NCBI GenBank assembly: GCA_036873755.1
Contig: JAVTVY010057091.1
Coordinates: 1-64,000, forward strand
Origin: Hanleya hanleyi
Taxonomy: Eukaryota > Mollusca > Polyplacophora > Lepidopleurida > Hanleyidae
Direction: 5' to 3'
DNA: 64,000 nt
Part shown: positions 24,851 to 36,990 of the stretch, piece by piece
Position numbering within the stretch: the first letter of the stretch is position 1
Layout: every line of letters begins with the position of its first letter
Translations under genes and position numbers: made by a program
The notes under the pieces: generated by a model
Told to the model about the DNA's origin: nothing
The model's database searches: none
The model's input: only the letters and a program-made list of their open reading frames with translations

Positions 24851-26163
24851 GCATGTACATGTAGTCCGTGTTTCAGGATATAAAGTGGTGAATGTTAAAT
24901 GTTTGTTTTTTAAGGTACCATCTTACAGGTAGGCCTATCAGTGAACCTCTACAGAAACTCCATGATTGGTTGAATTTTCTTCCACATTTCTCCATAGCCT
25001 AATGAAAAGTCAGATTTCCTCCTGAATTTTGTTTTGACCGACTAAGTGCTTTAAACTAGAAGATATATCCCTGAAGCACTTGTTTGTGTAAAACACCAGT
25101 TGGGAGTGTACATGTGCATGTGAGGAATGAATTGATGTTCAGTGCTAATAATTACCTAATTGACTCTCCATAATGCAGCTTTGTATACTCCGTACCTCCG
25201 TACCAGGGCCTGCAGGCAGATTAGAGCAGTACAGTTATTACTAGAACTGTCTGTTTAAAATATCAGCCAATGAACAGACAGTGTTTTGGGGCAATACAGC
25301 ACCTATGTGGGATCTCGATGTATTTAAATGAAGGCCCAGTTTATGTGGAGAAAAAGCTGGAGCACAAACTCTTTGAAGTTTGAGAGGAAACAACATGAGG
25401 GTGTCTCTTAAGTCAAAACATCCAGGGCTATGAACATCTGACTTCAAAGCAACCAGAAGAAGAATATACACGACACATTGCATGGCGCTTAATTTGTTCA
25501 AATATGGGCATGTTCGGAGAGGTACATGTAATAATTTCACGAATTTCTCCGATTGAAGTGGCTAGTATTGTGGTGTACAAACTATCCATCATGGCTGGGA
25601 TTTGATAGACGAACCATGACTTGGGATGATGTAAATGACCAAACAGTTAATTTACAGTTTAATGTAAATGGAAAAGAAGATATTTCTATGTGCAGCTTAA
25701 CTATTAGACATGCGTTTCATCTGTCCTGCTTTTACCAATTATGCAATGGCGAAACATACTTGGCATATAGTTACAACAGGTAGCTATTGTCCTTGAATAA
25801 TTTCTGTGTATACTTGGAGAAGCTATGTTTTTGTGTAAGACTCTATTTCCATTGAATCTTTGCAAGAGATTGGTTCTGACCCTAGAATTGGCTTCATCTA
25901 TGTGATGACTGATCATCTCATTATCATGTCTATATGTACAGGTAATATTACCACCTGTCTGAACAATGTTTTGAATGCTGTGAAAATACTGCAGCTGTTA
26001 AAGCAGGATAAGTTGTTCCCCACAATCCAGCAATGTTCATGTGTATGAACACAAGAATATATTGTAATTTTTTTCTCTCTGATGTTGTAAATATCAGTCA
26101 TTTTGTATGATATTAGAAAAGAATCACCTGATATTGTACACACAAAAAAACAGTCATTTAATG
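24851..26163. other. Unassigned non-coding stretch
   Basis: Several frames of 60-110 codons overlap on both strands (25241-25540 and 25913-26239 minus, 25553-25783 plus). None shows a domain or splice signals that persuade me. Confidence 0.4.
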
Positions 26164-26164
26164 T

Positions 26165-26233
26165 TATACCTGCGGCAGGTATAAATGTCCTGGTGTCCTG
26201 GCAGCCTGCCAGGACACCAGGACATGTTATACC
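26165..26233. repeat. Nested, mutually exclusive hairpins
   Basis: A perfect 18-bp inverted repeat, 26186-26203 against 26207-26224, is separated by three bases. The arms contain CCTGGTGTCCTGG and its complement. A smaller hairpin, TATACCTGC-G-GCAGGTATA (26165-26183), shares GGTATA with the outer extension of the large stem (TTATACC near 26227-26233). Only one of the two folds can form fully at a time. Confidence 0.85.
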
Positions 26234-26261
26234 TACCAAGACACCTCTATTAAAAATATTT

Positions 26262-26768
26262 TCAATATAATATAATGGGAGTCAATGATGTTCTAATATA
26301 ATGAGAGTCTGTGATGCCCTAATATAATGGAGTCTGTGATGCCCTAATATAATGGAAGTCTGTGATGCCCTAATATAATGGAAGTTAGCGATGCCCTAAA
26401 TATAATTGGAGTCAATGATGCCCTAATATAATGGGAGTCTGTGATGCCCTAATATAATGGGAGTCTGTGATGCCCTAATATAATGGAAGTTAGTGATGCC
26501 CTAAATATAATTGGAGTCAATGATGCCCTAATATAATGGGAGTCTGTGATGCCCTAATATAATGGAAGTCAGTGATGCCCTAATATGATTGGAGTTAATG
26601 ATGCCCTAATATAATGGAATTTAACGATGCCCTAATATAATGGGAGTCAGTGATGCCCTAATGGGAGTTAATGATGTCCTAATATAATGGGAGTCAATGA
26701 TGTCCTAATATAATGGGAGTCTGTGATGCCATAATATAATGGGAGTCAATGGTACCCCAATATAATGG
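26262..26768 (+). repeat. 26-bp minisatellite, about 19 copies
   Basis: Units of about 26 bp read GATGCCCTAATATAATGG followed by variants of GAGTCTGT or AAGTTAGC. Several copies have lost or gained a few bases. The array begins about 30 bp after the nested hairpins. Confidence 0.92.
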
Positions 26769-29700
26769 CTAACTTGATATTGTTGTCATCCTGTTAACAT
26801 TTCATACATGTATATTTCAATTTATTCTCTTGTACATTTGCCTGGAAGTCGGAGAGAAATTGGAGGCACGATTTCATGGTGTGCCTTTATATCCTACTAA
26901 TTTACATTAACCATTTGGACAGGTTACATATTTGTTTGAAATTTATGAGGGTGACATCCTTTTAGCACTAATGTTCACATAAATGTACCCTGGTACATGT
27001 ATTAGGTGAAGCTACTTGTACCAAGTTTGAACTGTTATTTATGGCAAGTACACAAACATATCATAACCTGATATCTGAGGAATGGAGAGAACGAAAAAAA
27101 ACAACTAGTTTTAAGACAGGTAAATTGAGATGAAATGATCCTCCCCCAGCTATAAGTGCTTTAATCAGCCGTATTTATCACAACTTATTCTCAGGTCTTT
27201 GTGAAAAAACTAGAAAGTTTGCCAAAAAATTTATTATATTCATATGATAATTAAAATTTGTAGTTTTCATTTAGATTTAATTCGCTAAAGCAGATTGAGT
27301 TTTGGGAGGAGTGGTATATCTACACGTAACTTGTGACTGGATTTCTAAATTCTAACAAAACAAGAGAAAAAGTTAACATGACCCATGTCAGACAGAGTTG
27401 ATGTAGCTGACGGGCATTAATACATAATGTAGTACTGACAGTTGATGAATAAAAGGGAGACCTCACTATAAAAGTGGTTCAGTGTGAAAAAGTGGAATCA
27501 ATGTGTAAATCTTTCATTCTAAGACTGGCAGTATTGATATGATTTTGCTGCACAGCTCTAGGAAATATCCTACATGATCGAGTCTTCTATCTCACTACTT
27601 CATTGAGAAATCCTTAGCTTGCCCTGAGGGGATATTTGACAGTAGCATTTGTTGAATCTTGTACATTTATATAGTGTGGAGTCTTGTATATCTTTGTATT
27701 GAATGGATACATACAATCATACGGAGATGTTTTTGACAGATATAATAACTCACATTATTTACATGGTGAAAGGAGAATAGAGTAGCTCCATGTATAGAAA
27801 TGATAAGCTCTGGTAGTACTGTCATCAAGATATTAAGAGAGCTGTAAGGCTGCATGTGTTTATATATTCATTGAAGGAAGAGGATATATTAGCATAAAGA
27901 TAAGACCATACAAACTTATAAACCTGTGCGATGCCCATTTTACTATGGACATACCATGTGTTGATTCATAAAAATACTTATTTTCTTTATAAAAAAGAAA
28001 TCTAGAAATGTAGGTTCTTCTTAGATGGATAGGTTTAAAAATGTTTCTCATAGCTTTTCAAAATAAATGGATTAGGCCTTTATGGACAAGTATCCGCTAA
28101 TTTAAATACTTTTGACATGGAAAATATCAAATGTGGAGACGAAGGGAAACAATACTGATCTCTTTAGCATCCTAGGGCAAATGAGGGTGTTGTAAAGGGT
28201 ATGCATGAACTGTGTAACCCTTAGTGAGGCCGTCTTATATACAGGCAATTTGAACCAATGTCAGGACATTTGGCATGCAACATTACTGAAATGTCACGAA
28301 ATCGGTTGAACCACCTTCTCCAACATTCAGAGAAACAGTAAAAAAAAATTTCAAATGGCCTCCTGCTATGTTTTGAGTAGATAAAGAAGGACTACTCAGT
28401 GTTAACCTTGTGTGACAGCTTACACATCTTGACTAGAAAGCTGCCCTCTTTCCTATCTGTCAGAACCATTCTATCTCACTTTAGCTCACTTCTGTTGTTT
28501 TTCCATTTTCTCCTATCCTCTGGTTTCACCTATACTGATAATGATATCCTCTGGTTTCCCTTGAACTGTTGCTTAATTCACTATATCACTAATACATTTG
28601 TGTCATCTATACTATATATTAAAATAGTAATTCTGTTATATTTTATTGATTGATTGGGAGTTGGAATTTCGAACTATTTTTGCTGCGAAAAGAAAGGACA
28701 GGTGTAATCTTTTATGCCTCCTTCAGGCATGTGCTGTGAAGTTGATTAATATACAGTTTCCTTGGATATGTTTGGAAATACATGTAGATTGATAATATTG
28801 GCCATGGGTGTGTCATAAATGGAGAATTAATTTTTTCCAGAAAACAAAATTATCCTGGACCTGGATGTAGATTAATGCTATAACATGCAGTGGATGCAGG
28901 GATGATGGACAGTAATTTTAGTGAGGAAATGATCAGTTACAGACCTACCACAGTCTGACTGACATAACTAACATGGTATGACAGCTTGGGGAATCAGAAA
29001 CCCCCTCTTATATATAAATATGGGACAGATTTGTCAAGTTTTAGGTGCACCTATCAAAATTATTTATCACTGATGAAATTGTTGAATATTGCATCTGTCA
29101 AAGCTGTATGTATTCAGTCAGGATAACTGACAGTCCTGTTATTATTAATTACCTCTGGTTAAACATGATTATTTACTATTGTCAGTACATTGGATGCATT
29201 TTATATTGGAATTCTCATATGCAATTTCGGTGGTGTCAGTTAATATATTTCTGGTTGGTGTTTTGGTGGTACTGAGATTCAAAGGGTTATTGTTGGATAT
29301 CTGATATACAGTATGTGACATTTGCTTCAAATATCCCAGGGTTCATACATGTATCGGCCCTTTGCTGGCTGATATTGTAAACTATGGACTTGTACAATTG
29401 TTACAAATCTGGGGCTTCCATTGGTCAATTTGAGGTTAAAATATAAAACTTTGTTGTACCTTAAACAAGTATTTGAGTGCTTTGATTTGGTATCCTCATA
29501 TGTACGGTACATGTAAGATTCAGCTAAACTAATGATGCTATTAAGGGTGAAGCCTGCACTCTTACAGCCCTTAGAAAGCAGTTCAAATTCCAGGGTAAAA
29601 TTCCCCCTGGGAACATTTGATGCCATAAAGTGGAGTTCAACATCATATGTGTAACAGTGAACAGCACCAAGTTTTAACATGCTATTTACTTGTCTATCAG

Positions 29701-30025
29701 TGGTTATAAGATTATATACCCCACTTTGTCAATGCACTCCATCTTTCTCTCAGTCTTTCTGTTGGCAACAGTATAATCCATCATCGAAACTGAACCGATG
29801 GGTTGAGATGATGTGACTGACATAGTGTCCCAGAAATTAGGGGGTATTATTACTTTTCAGATGGAAAAAAGTTGATGGTAAAAGGTTCGGGTATCCCTAA
29901 ATAAGTCCTATATTGAAGTACTAGTTAAGAGCATATCCAGAAAATCTGATATTGTGACCATGTATTTTTCTTATATAAATTATTTTTGTATAAATGAGAG
30001 AATCTAAGAAATAATTTGTATTTCA
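26769..30025. other. Unassigned AT-rich stretch
   Basis: 3.2 kb without a recognisable exon. The most protein-like frame is a 117-codon minus-strand frame at 29327-29680, but it has no domain I recognise. Confidence 0.4.
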
Positions 30026-31328
30026 ATGGGATATTGGGGTATTGGGATATTGGGATATTGGGATATTGGGGTATTGGGATATTGGGGTAATGGGATATTG
30101 GGATATTGGGATAATGGGATATTGGGATAATGGGATAATGGGATATTGGGATATTGGGGTATTGGGATATTGGGGTATTGGGGTATTGGGATATTGGGAT
30201 ATTGGGGTATTGGGATATTGGGGTATTGGGGTATTGGGATATTGGGATATTGGGGTATTGGGGTATTGGGGTATTGGGATATTGGGATAATGGGATATTG
30301 GGATATTGGGATAATGGGATATTGGGATAATGGGATAATGGGATATTGGGATATTGGGGTATTGGGATATTGGGATAATGGGATATTGGGATAATGGGAT
30401 ATTGGGATATTGGGATAATGGGATATTGGGATAATGGGATAATGGGATATTGGGATATTGGGGTATTGGGATATTGGGATAATGGGATATTGGGATAATG
30501 GGATATTGGGGTATTGGGGACATTGGGATATTGGGATAATGGGATAAATGGATATGGGATATTGGGGTATTGGGATATTGGGATAATGGGATATTGGGAT
30601 AATGGGATATTGGGATATTGGGATATTGGGATAATGGGATATTGGGATAATGGGATAATGGGATATTGGGGTATTGGGGTATTGGGATATTGGGATAATG
30701 GGATATTGGGATAATGGGATATTGGGGTATTGGGATATTGGGATATTGGGATAATGGGATATTGGGATATTGGGATATTGGGATAATGGGATAATGGGAT
30801 ATTGGGATAATGGGATATTGGGATAATGGGATAATGGGATATTGGGATAATGGGATATTGGGATAATGGGATATTGGGATATTGGGATATTGGGATAATG
30901 GGATATTGGGATAATGGGATATTGGGATAATGGGATATTGGGATAATGGGATAATGGGATATTGGGGTATTGGGATATTGGGATATTGGGGTATTGGGAT
31001 ATTGGGATAATGGGATATTGGGGTATTGGGATATTGGGATAATGGGATATTGGGATATTGGGATAATGGGATATTGGGGTATTGGGATATTGGGATATTG
31101 GGGTATTGGGATATTGGGATATTGGGATAATGGGGTATTGGGATATTGGGATAATGGGATATTGGGGTATTGGGATATTGGGGTATTGGGATATTGGGAT
31201 ATTGGGATAATGGGATATTGGGATAATGGGATATTGGGATAATGGGATATTGGGATATTGGGATAATGGGATATTGGGATATTGGGGTATTGGGGTATTG
31301 GGATATTGGGATAATGGGATATTGGGGT
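30026..31328 (+). repeat. 8-bp G-rich array, about 160 units
   Basis: Units are GGGATATT, GGGGTATT and GGGATAAT, in strict 8-bp register for about 1.3 kb. The register is disturbed only near 30516-30556. The plus strand has a G3 or G4 tract every 8 bases, so it can in principle form serial G-quadruplexes with loops of four or five bases. The minus strand has no stop codon in the repeat, which creates a 438-codon spurious frame of PNIPISQY-type octapeptides. Confidence 0.97.
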
Positions 31329-31605
31329 TCAGTCAACATGCTATCTTAGAAAACTAAATAACATATAAATTTGCTTTATATTGTTACTGCGTGTATTACT
31401 GATTGAAATTAGCCACACAAAATGGGTCCAAGTGCTGATTTCTGTCATTACAGATAAGTGCCAAAATTCATATTAATAGATAGGAGAAAACCTTAAACCC
31501 AAAGTGTAAGTGGGCTGAAAATGAAGGATAAATTTGAGTTTTTCCATCAGATACATGTATAGTTAAAATTTTAGCTGTTGATGACCAGTCTAGAGGGATA
31601 TTCTT

Positions 31606-31885
31606 GGTTCATTATTCATTCTCCATTGATATGAATGATCATTTGTCTATAAATGTGTGGTTTGTGGGATATATCGGTTCATTATTCATTCTCCATTGAT
31701 ATCAATGAACATTTGTCTATAAATGTGTGGTTTGTGGGATATATCGGTTCATTATTCATTCTCCATTGATATCAATGATCATTTGTCTATAAATGTGTGG
31801 TTTGTGGGATATATCGGTTCATTATTCATTCTCCATTGATATCAATGATCATTTGTCTATAAATGTGTGGTTTGTGGGATATATC
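31606..31885 (+). repeat. Four near-identical 70-bp tandem units
   Basis: Units start at 31606, 31676, 31746 and 31816. They differ by only one or two bases. Units 2-4 carry a palindromic CATTGATATCAATG, or all but its last base in context; unit 1 reads CATTGATATGAATG. Confidence 0.97.
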
Positions 31886-32631
31886 GGTTGACTTCCGGTA
31901 AATGAAAGTTGAAAAAAACTCCTTAAATTTCATTTCAAAGATGCTACCATGCATGCCAAGGAGCTTTCTTGTAGCCTACATGTAAATGTGTACATGATCT
32001 CTTACTGATCACTTTAGTTTTGGATTGTACTCCTAAAGTATTCCAACAGTTCTGTAGAAATATGTGTGGCATTATAATGTCTTTTTTGTCTGCACTTTTT
32101 AAGAACTTTGCCAGGGACGAAGTTTTAAAATCTGACCATTTTCTTGCTGTGTAAATCCTTAGCACCTGTCTGTGAGAGCCACTGAATAGAAACAATCTGA
32201 CCATCCTGGCTGAACAGATGGATATTAAGTACAAGTATGTGTGAATGTGTTGAACATGCAGCTCGATTGGTTTCCCTGGCAGGTATACATGTACATGGAT
32301 ATATATTCTGAATAGTATCTCCATGTGGCAACTGCGAACAGTCCTCATCATTTATCCTTTCCTTGTAATATATTTGTAGCAAGTTGCACAATGTAGCATG
32401 TACCATGCTGTACAACAAGGTGATCTTTTGTGATTGAGTAAATATATACCATATATAAAACTTCAATTCAGTACTGAGTGAAGGGTTATACTGTTGGACA
32501 TTCTCAGGTCTTGAACATCTATTTTGATTCCCAATCCCCCCCCCCCCAAAATGGCATAATTTCATGTACATGAAGCAACAGTGTTGACCCCTTCCCTAAT
32601 ATTGTTATTCCCAGCTTTGCATTTAATCTGA
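31886..32631. other. Spacer with poly(C) run
   Basis: No gene was recognised. A C-run of about ten lies near 32537-32547. The overlapping minus-strand frames at 31944-32571 have no domain signature. Confidence 0.45.
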
Positions 32632-33625
32632 TTCAGTCTTCACTGAGCCTCCATGTCAGATTAGTTAAGTTAGTCCGATTCAGACTTCACAGACCATCCA
32701 TGTCACATTAGTTAAGTTAGTCCGATTCAGACTTCTCAGACCATCCATGCCAGATTGGTTCAGTTAGTCCAATTCAGGATTCACAGAGCCTCCATTTCAG
32801 ATTGGATCAGTTAATCTGATCCAGGCTTCACAGAGCCTCCATGTCAGATTGGTTCAGTTAGTCTGATTCAGGCTTCACAGACCATCCATGCCAGATTGGT
32901 TCAGTTAGTCTGATTGTCTTCACATACCATCCATGCCAGATTGGTTCAGTTAGTCTGATTCAGTCTTCGCAGAGCCTCCATGTCAGATTGGTTCAGTTAG
33001 TCTGATTCAGGCTTCACTGAGCCTCCATGTCAGATTGGTTCAGTTAGTCTGATTCAGGCTTCTCAGACCATCCATGCCAGATTGGTTCAGTTAGTCTGAT
33101 TCAGGCTTCACTGAGCCTCCATGCCAGATTGGTTCAGTTAGCCTGATTCAGGCCTTTCAGATTGGTTCAGTTAGTCTGATTCAGGCTTCACATGCCAGAT
33201 TGGTTCAGTTAGTCTGATTCAGGCTTCACAGAGCCTCCAGGTCAGATTGGTTCAGTTAGTCTGATTCAGGTTTCACAGACCATCCATGCCAGATTGGTTC
33301 AGTTAGTCTGATTCAGTCTTCACATACCATCCATGCCAGATTGGTTCAGTTAGTCCAATTCAGGATTCACAGAGCCTCCATTTCAGATTGGTTCAGTTAG
33401 TCTGATTCAGGCTTCACAGACCATCCATGCCAGATTGGTTCAGTTAGTCTGATTCAGGCTTCACAGAGCCTCCAGGTCAGATTGGTCCAGTTAGTCTGAT
33501 TCAGGTTTCACAGACCATCCATGCCAGATTGGTTCAGTTAGTCTGATTCAGTCTTCACATACCATCCATGCCAGATTGGTTCAGTTAGTCTGATTCAGGC
33601 TTCACAGACCATCCATGCCAGATTC
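32632..33625 (+). repeat. 47-bp minisatellite, about 21 copies
   Basis: The unit contains CAGATTGGTTCAGTTAGTCT, GATTCAGGCTTCACAGA and CCATCCATGC. Good copies are 47 bp apart (for example 32845 and 32892). Some copies have internal deletions near 33140-33200. Confidence 0.95.
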
Positions 33626-34604
33626 GATTACATTTGATCCAGTTCTTTGATTGTGGACTGTGTGTTTAATGTTCATTGAATGATTGTCCAAGAATCAACA
33701 AAGATCAGAGACAGAGGTCAGCAAAGAGAGTTGTCATTGTTGTTTCAGTCTCCCTGTGTGACCGTCACAAGTTGATCAACTGTACAAGACATTTCTCCCC
33801 AATCCTTAAGGTGCACTTTACCTTTACAAACTTTAAAGACACTAGATTTACAAAGTTGCTTTAACCTTTCATCCCCACATACCAGTACCAGTCTTGGACT
33901 ATATATGGAGAACTGAAGCACATGGTAGAAATGCAGAGATTCTGGTGGATGTTTTATACTAGTAGTTAATGTATTTCACACCTGAGGAAGATTTCTGAAG
34001 AGGTATACTTTTTTCCAAGCTGGAACTGTTCTTTCGAGTCCTGTTAACAGAGATCACTACCATGTGTTAACATGTGTAATCCACTGATACTCTTAACCTG
34101 CTACCACAACTGTTTCTCTTACAGACACATTATAAAGTGGAAACTTGTGTAAAAATAGTCGGTGACAGTTTGTTTTGTGCTTTCTTTAGCCCTGTTTGCA
34201 CCTTTCTACTTGATATAAAACATTCCATAATCCACCGTGAAAGCTTCCGCTGTAATACCTTCCTAACAGTAATGACTGTCTGACTGCTTCAGCTCTTCCA
34301 CTGCAAACCTTCACACATCACCCAGATATTCAAGCTCTCCAGTCTGTTAACGCCTCCCAATTGCCCATGCCCGATTTATCTTTCACTGCAGAAAAAATAC
34401 AATGGAGTTATGTAGACTGTTGTCAAGTGGAAGTCAATCTTATTGAGAAAGAATAAGAAGACAGGCAGGAGAATGGTGTAATGTACCATTAAGTGTTGAA
34501 ACTCTGCCATTATTTACCCCATGATAATGAACTGACTCCTGTTTGCTCTCTTTGATTGATTTTGCACATGTGAAACATGTACTTTTTGTACTTATTTCAT
34601 TGCA
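33626..34604. other. Spacer, nothing recognised
   Basis: No gene or repeat was recognised. Confidence 0.45.
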
Positions 34605-35392
34605 CGTTCCTTCTCACAGCTACCTTCTAGCATGCTTCCTGAACTTGTACATGTACATCACCGTTCCTTCTCACAGCTACCTTCTAGCATGCTTCCTGAA
34701 CTTGTACATGTACATCACCGTTCCTTCTCACAGCTACCTTCTAGCATGCTTCCTGAACTTGTACATGTACATCACCGTTCCTTCTCACAGCTACCTTCTA
34801 GCATGCTTCCTAAACTTGTACATGTACATCACCGTTCCTTCTCACAGCTACCTTCTAGCATGCTTCCTGAACTTGTACATGTACATCACCGTTCCTTCTC
34901 ACAGCTACCTTCTAGCATGCTTCCTCAACTTGTACATGTACATCACCGTTCCTTCTCACAGCTACCTTCTAGCATGCTTCCTAAACTTGTACATGTACAT
35001 CACCGTTCCTTCTCACAGCTACCTTCTAGCATGCTTCCTGAACTTGTACATGTACATCACCGTTCCTTCTCACAGCTACCTTCTAGCATGCTTCCTAAAC
35101 TTGTACATGTACATCACCGTTCCTTCTCACAGCTACCTTCTAGCATGCTTCCTGAACTTGTACATGTACATCACCGTTCCTTCTCACAGCTACCTTCTAG
35201 CATGCTTCCTCAACTTGTACATGTACATCACCGTTCCTTCTCACAGCTACCTTCTAGCATGCTTCCTAAACTTGTACATGTACATCACCGTTCCTTCTCA
35301 CAGCTACCTTCTAGCATGCTTCCTGAACTTGTACATGTACATCACCGTTCCTTCTCACAGCTACCTTCTAGCATGCTTCCTGAACTTGTACA
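34605..35392 (+). repeat. 57-bp minisatellite, 14 near-perfect copies
   Basis: The unit CGTTCCTTCTCACAGCTACC ... TACATGTACATCAC repeats every 57 bp, equal to 19 codons, so two plus-strand frames stay open (306 and 259 codons). Copies are identical except for one site in GCTTCCT(G/A/C)AACTTG. Reading unit 1 to 14 that base is G G G A G C A G A G C A G G. Units 4-8 and 9-13 have the same pattern, so a five-unit block was duplicated. A pyrimidine-rich CCTTCTCACAG resembling a splice acceptor recurs in each unit. I do not think it is a protein gene. Confidence 0.97.
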
Positions 35393-36420
35393 AAGCATTG
35401 GAGCAATTTAACTTATATAATAGAGAAACTTTTTTTCAGAACTTGAAATATTGTAGAGAATAGGAAGCCAAAAATGATATTAGACTCCTTCCAAAAGTGT
35501 AAAGTATTAAACCTTTCTTCTGCTGAAATTATTCAGGGGACAATTGGTTTGCTTATGCTGAAATTAAACCATATAAAAATGAGTCATACATTTTTTAATG
35601 AAAAACCAAGCAGTGAACTGGATCAGTGCTGTTCGCAGGGACTGTTGAGCTATTAACACCTACATGTATACACTTTTGACTCTATCTCACAGTTGAATTT
35701 AATGGGTTTTACAAATTCTAGCTAGAAAGTTATCATGCTCAGTACTTTAATATTTCGATAAATTAAAAATTGTCAAATGATCAGTTCCAAAATGTATTGT
35801 TCCAAAAATGAGCTCTGATTGTTCAAACAGCTCTACAAAATGTTGGCAAATCAAAATGTGCTTCTAAATGTTTTATTTATTTGAAAGGCAGTCTACTTGA
35901 GCATTATTGAACTAGGATTGAAAAGAAGATTGTATTTTAAGAAGTTGCTTGAATTAAATTCAAATCAATTCATTTTTCTGATACATGTAATTACATTTAA
36001 TTGACTAAATCCATAAGCTTTAATTAATTTTAACATGTGTGGTCAACACGTTTAGAACATCTACATCTATAATCTAAGAAAATGTACAGTTCTGTCTGAA
36101 ATCCATGGAGCCTGGAATCACAAATCCTTGATTCAGTCATTTGAGATGGCATTATGTAAAATTTCTAGAAGCTTTCCTACCTTGTATGTTTGAAGTTCAA
36201 GCTAACTAGGAACTTTGTACATACCTGTGTATAGTATAATTTATGGAGGCAGATTTTTTTTCTTCCAAATTTTGTCACATTTTGGAACAGACTGGGAAAG
36301 AGATTCTCATAGTGTGAGGAATATGTAAATTGAGAGGGCCTTCGTTCCACACATGGTCCACTGATTTCAATTGAATTACGGTAATCGCGCTAATGAAGTG
36401 GAATTTTCTACTATAAAGTC

Positions 36421-36610
36421 AGGGGTAATCAAATTTATTAGAACAGGAACTGGTGACACAATGGTTCAAAATCATGCATTTAGTCCATTATTTCTTCATT
36501 ATTTCATTTATTTTAGAGAGTGATCAAATTTATTAGAACAGCCAATCAAATTTTTGCCTTCCAAATTTGGAGTTTTTGTATTGTATTGAATTATTGTAGG
36601 GATTATCATA
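36421..36610 (+). repeat. Dispersed repeat, copy 1 of 3
   Basis: The segment contains AATCAAATTTATTAGAACAGG, TGGTTCAAAAT and TCCATTATTTCTTCATTATT, then a second GATCAAATTTATTAGAACA, and ends TTGAATTATTGTAGGGATTA. The same order of words occurs at 53101-53285 and, shortened, at 63580-63710. No coding content was seen. Confidence 0.8.
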
Positions 36611-36699
36611 CATTATGAGCACTGAACTTTTGACCAGACTGATACATGTAAGTAGGCCCCTGCCAATAGCACTCACAGGACCTGGGCTGATCAGTGCCC

Positions 36700-36990
36700 T
36701 CAACATGCAAGGTTTGCCAACCTTGGTGGTAAGGTAGCCTCATCTGTCTGCTGGCAGTCATCTGTTACTGCTTCCCCTAACTTCAATATTGCTTGTACTG
36801 GGCCCAATCTTCTGGAAGCACACAGATTCTCATATTTGTCAATGTGCACCAGTCTAGTCATTATGGCTATCACATGTCCCTGTGTATCCACACTGGCTAA
36901 TAGTTCACCACCATCAACAGGTGCAAATCATAGCATGGCAGGTATTATTACCAATAACCAGTACAAGTATCTGGCATCAACACACATTCA
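36700..36990 (-). pseudogene. Possible coding remnant, unidentified
   Basis: On the minus strand a frame of about 95 codons ends at 36700 and includes ELLASVDTQGHVIAIMTRL, CASRRLGPVQAI and DEATLPPRL. An in-frame TGA near 36934 interrupts it. The composition is more protein-like than its neighbours and the local GC content is higher. There is no recognised domain and the plus strand is also partly open, so this may be a decayed gene fragment, part of a transposon, or chance. Confidence 0.25.

Noticed and set aside
29327..29680. 117-codon minus-strand frame
   Set aside because: Protein-like in places but no domain, splice context or supporting composition; one such frame is expected in AT-rich DNA of this length.
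30023..31339. 438-codon minus-strand frame of PNIPISQY-type repeats, plus shorter plus-strand GYWDIGI frames
   Set aside because: It follows entirely from an 8-bp repeat lacking stops on that strand; frames are open on both strands and no start, splice or unique sequence supports a gene.
32125..32571. 148-codon minus-strand frame and its overlapping 135-codon neighbour
   Set aside because: It includes a poly(C) run read as glycines, overlaps another frame and has no recognisable motif.
34543..35463. 306- and 259-codon frames with 19-residue repeats
   Set aside because: A 57-bp unit is a multiple of three, so two frames stay open automatically; there is no unique domain outside the repeat.
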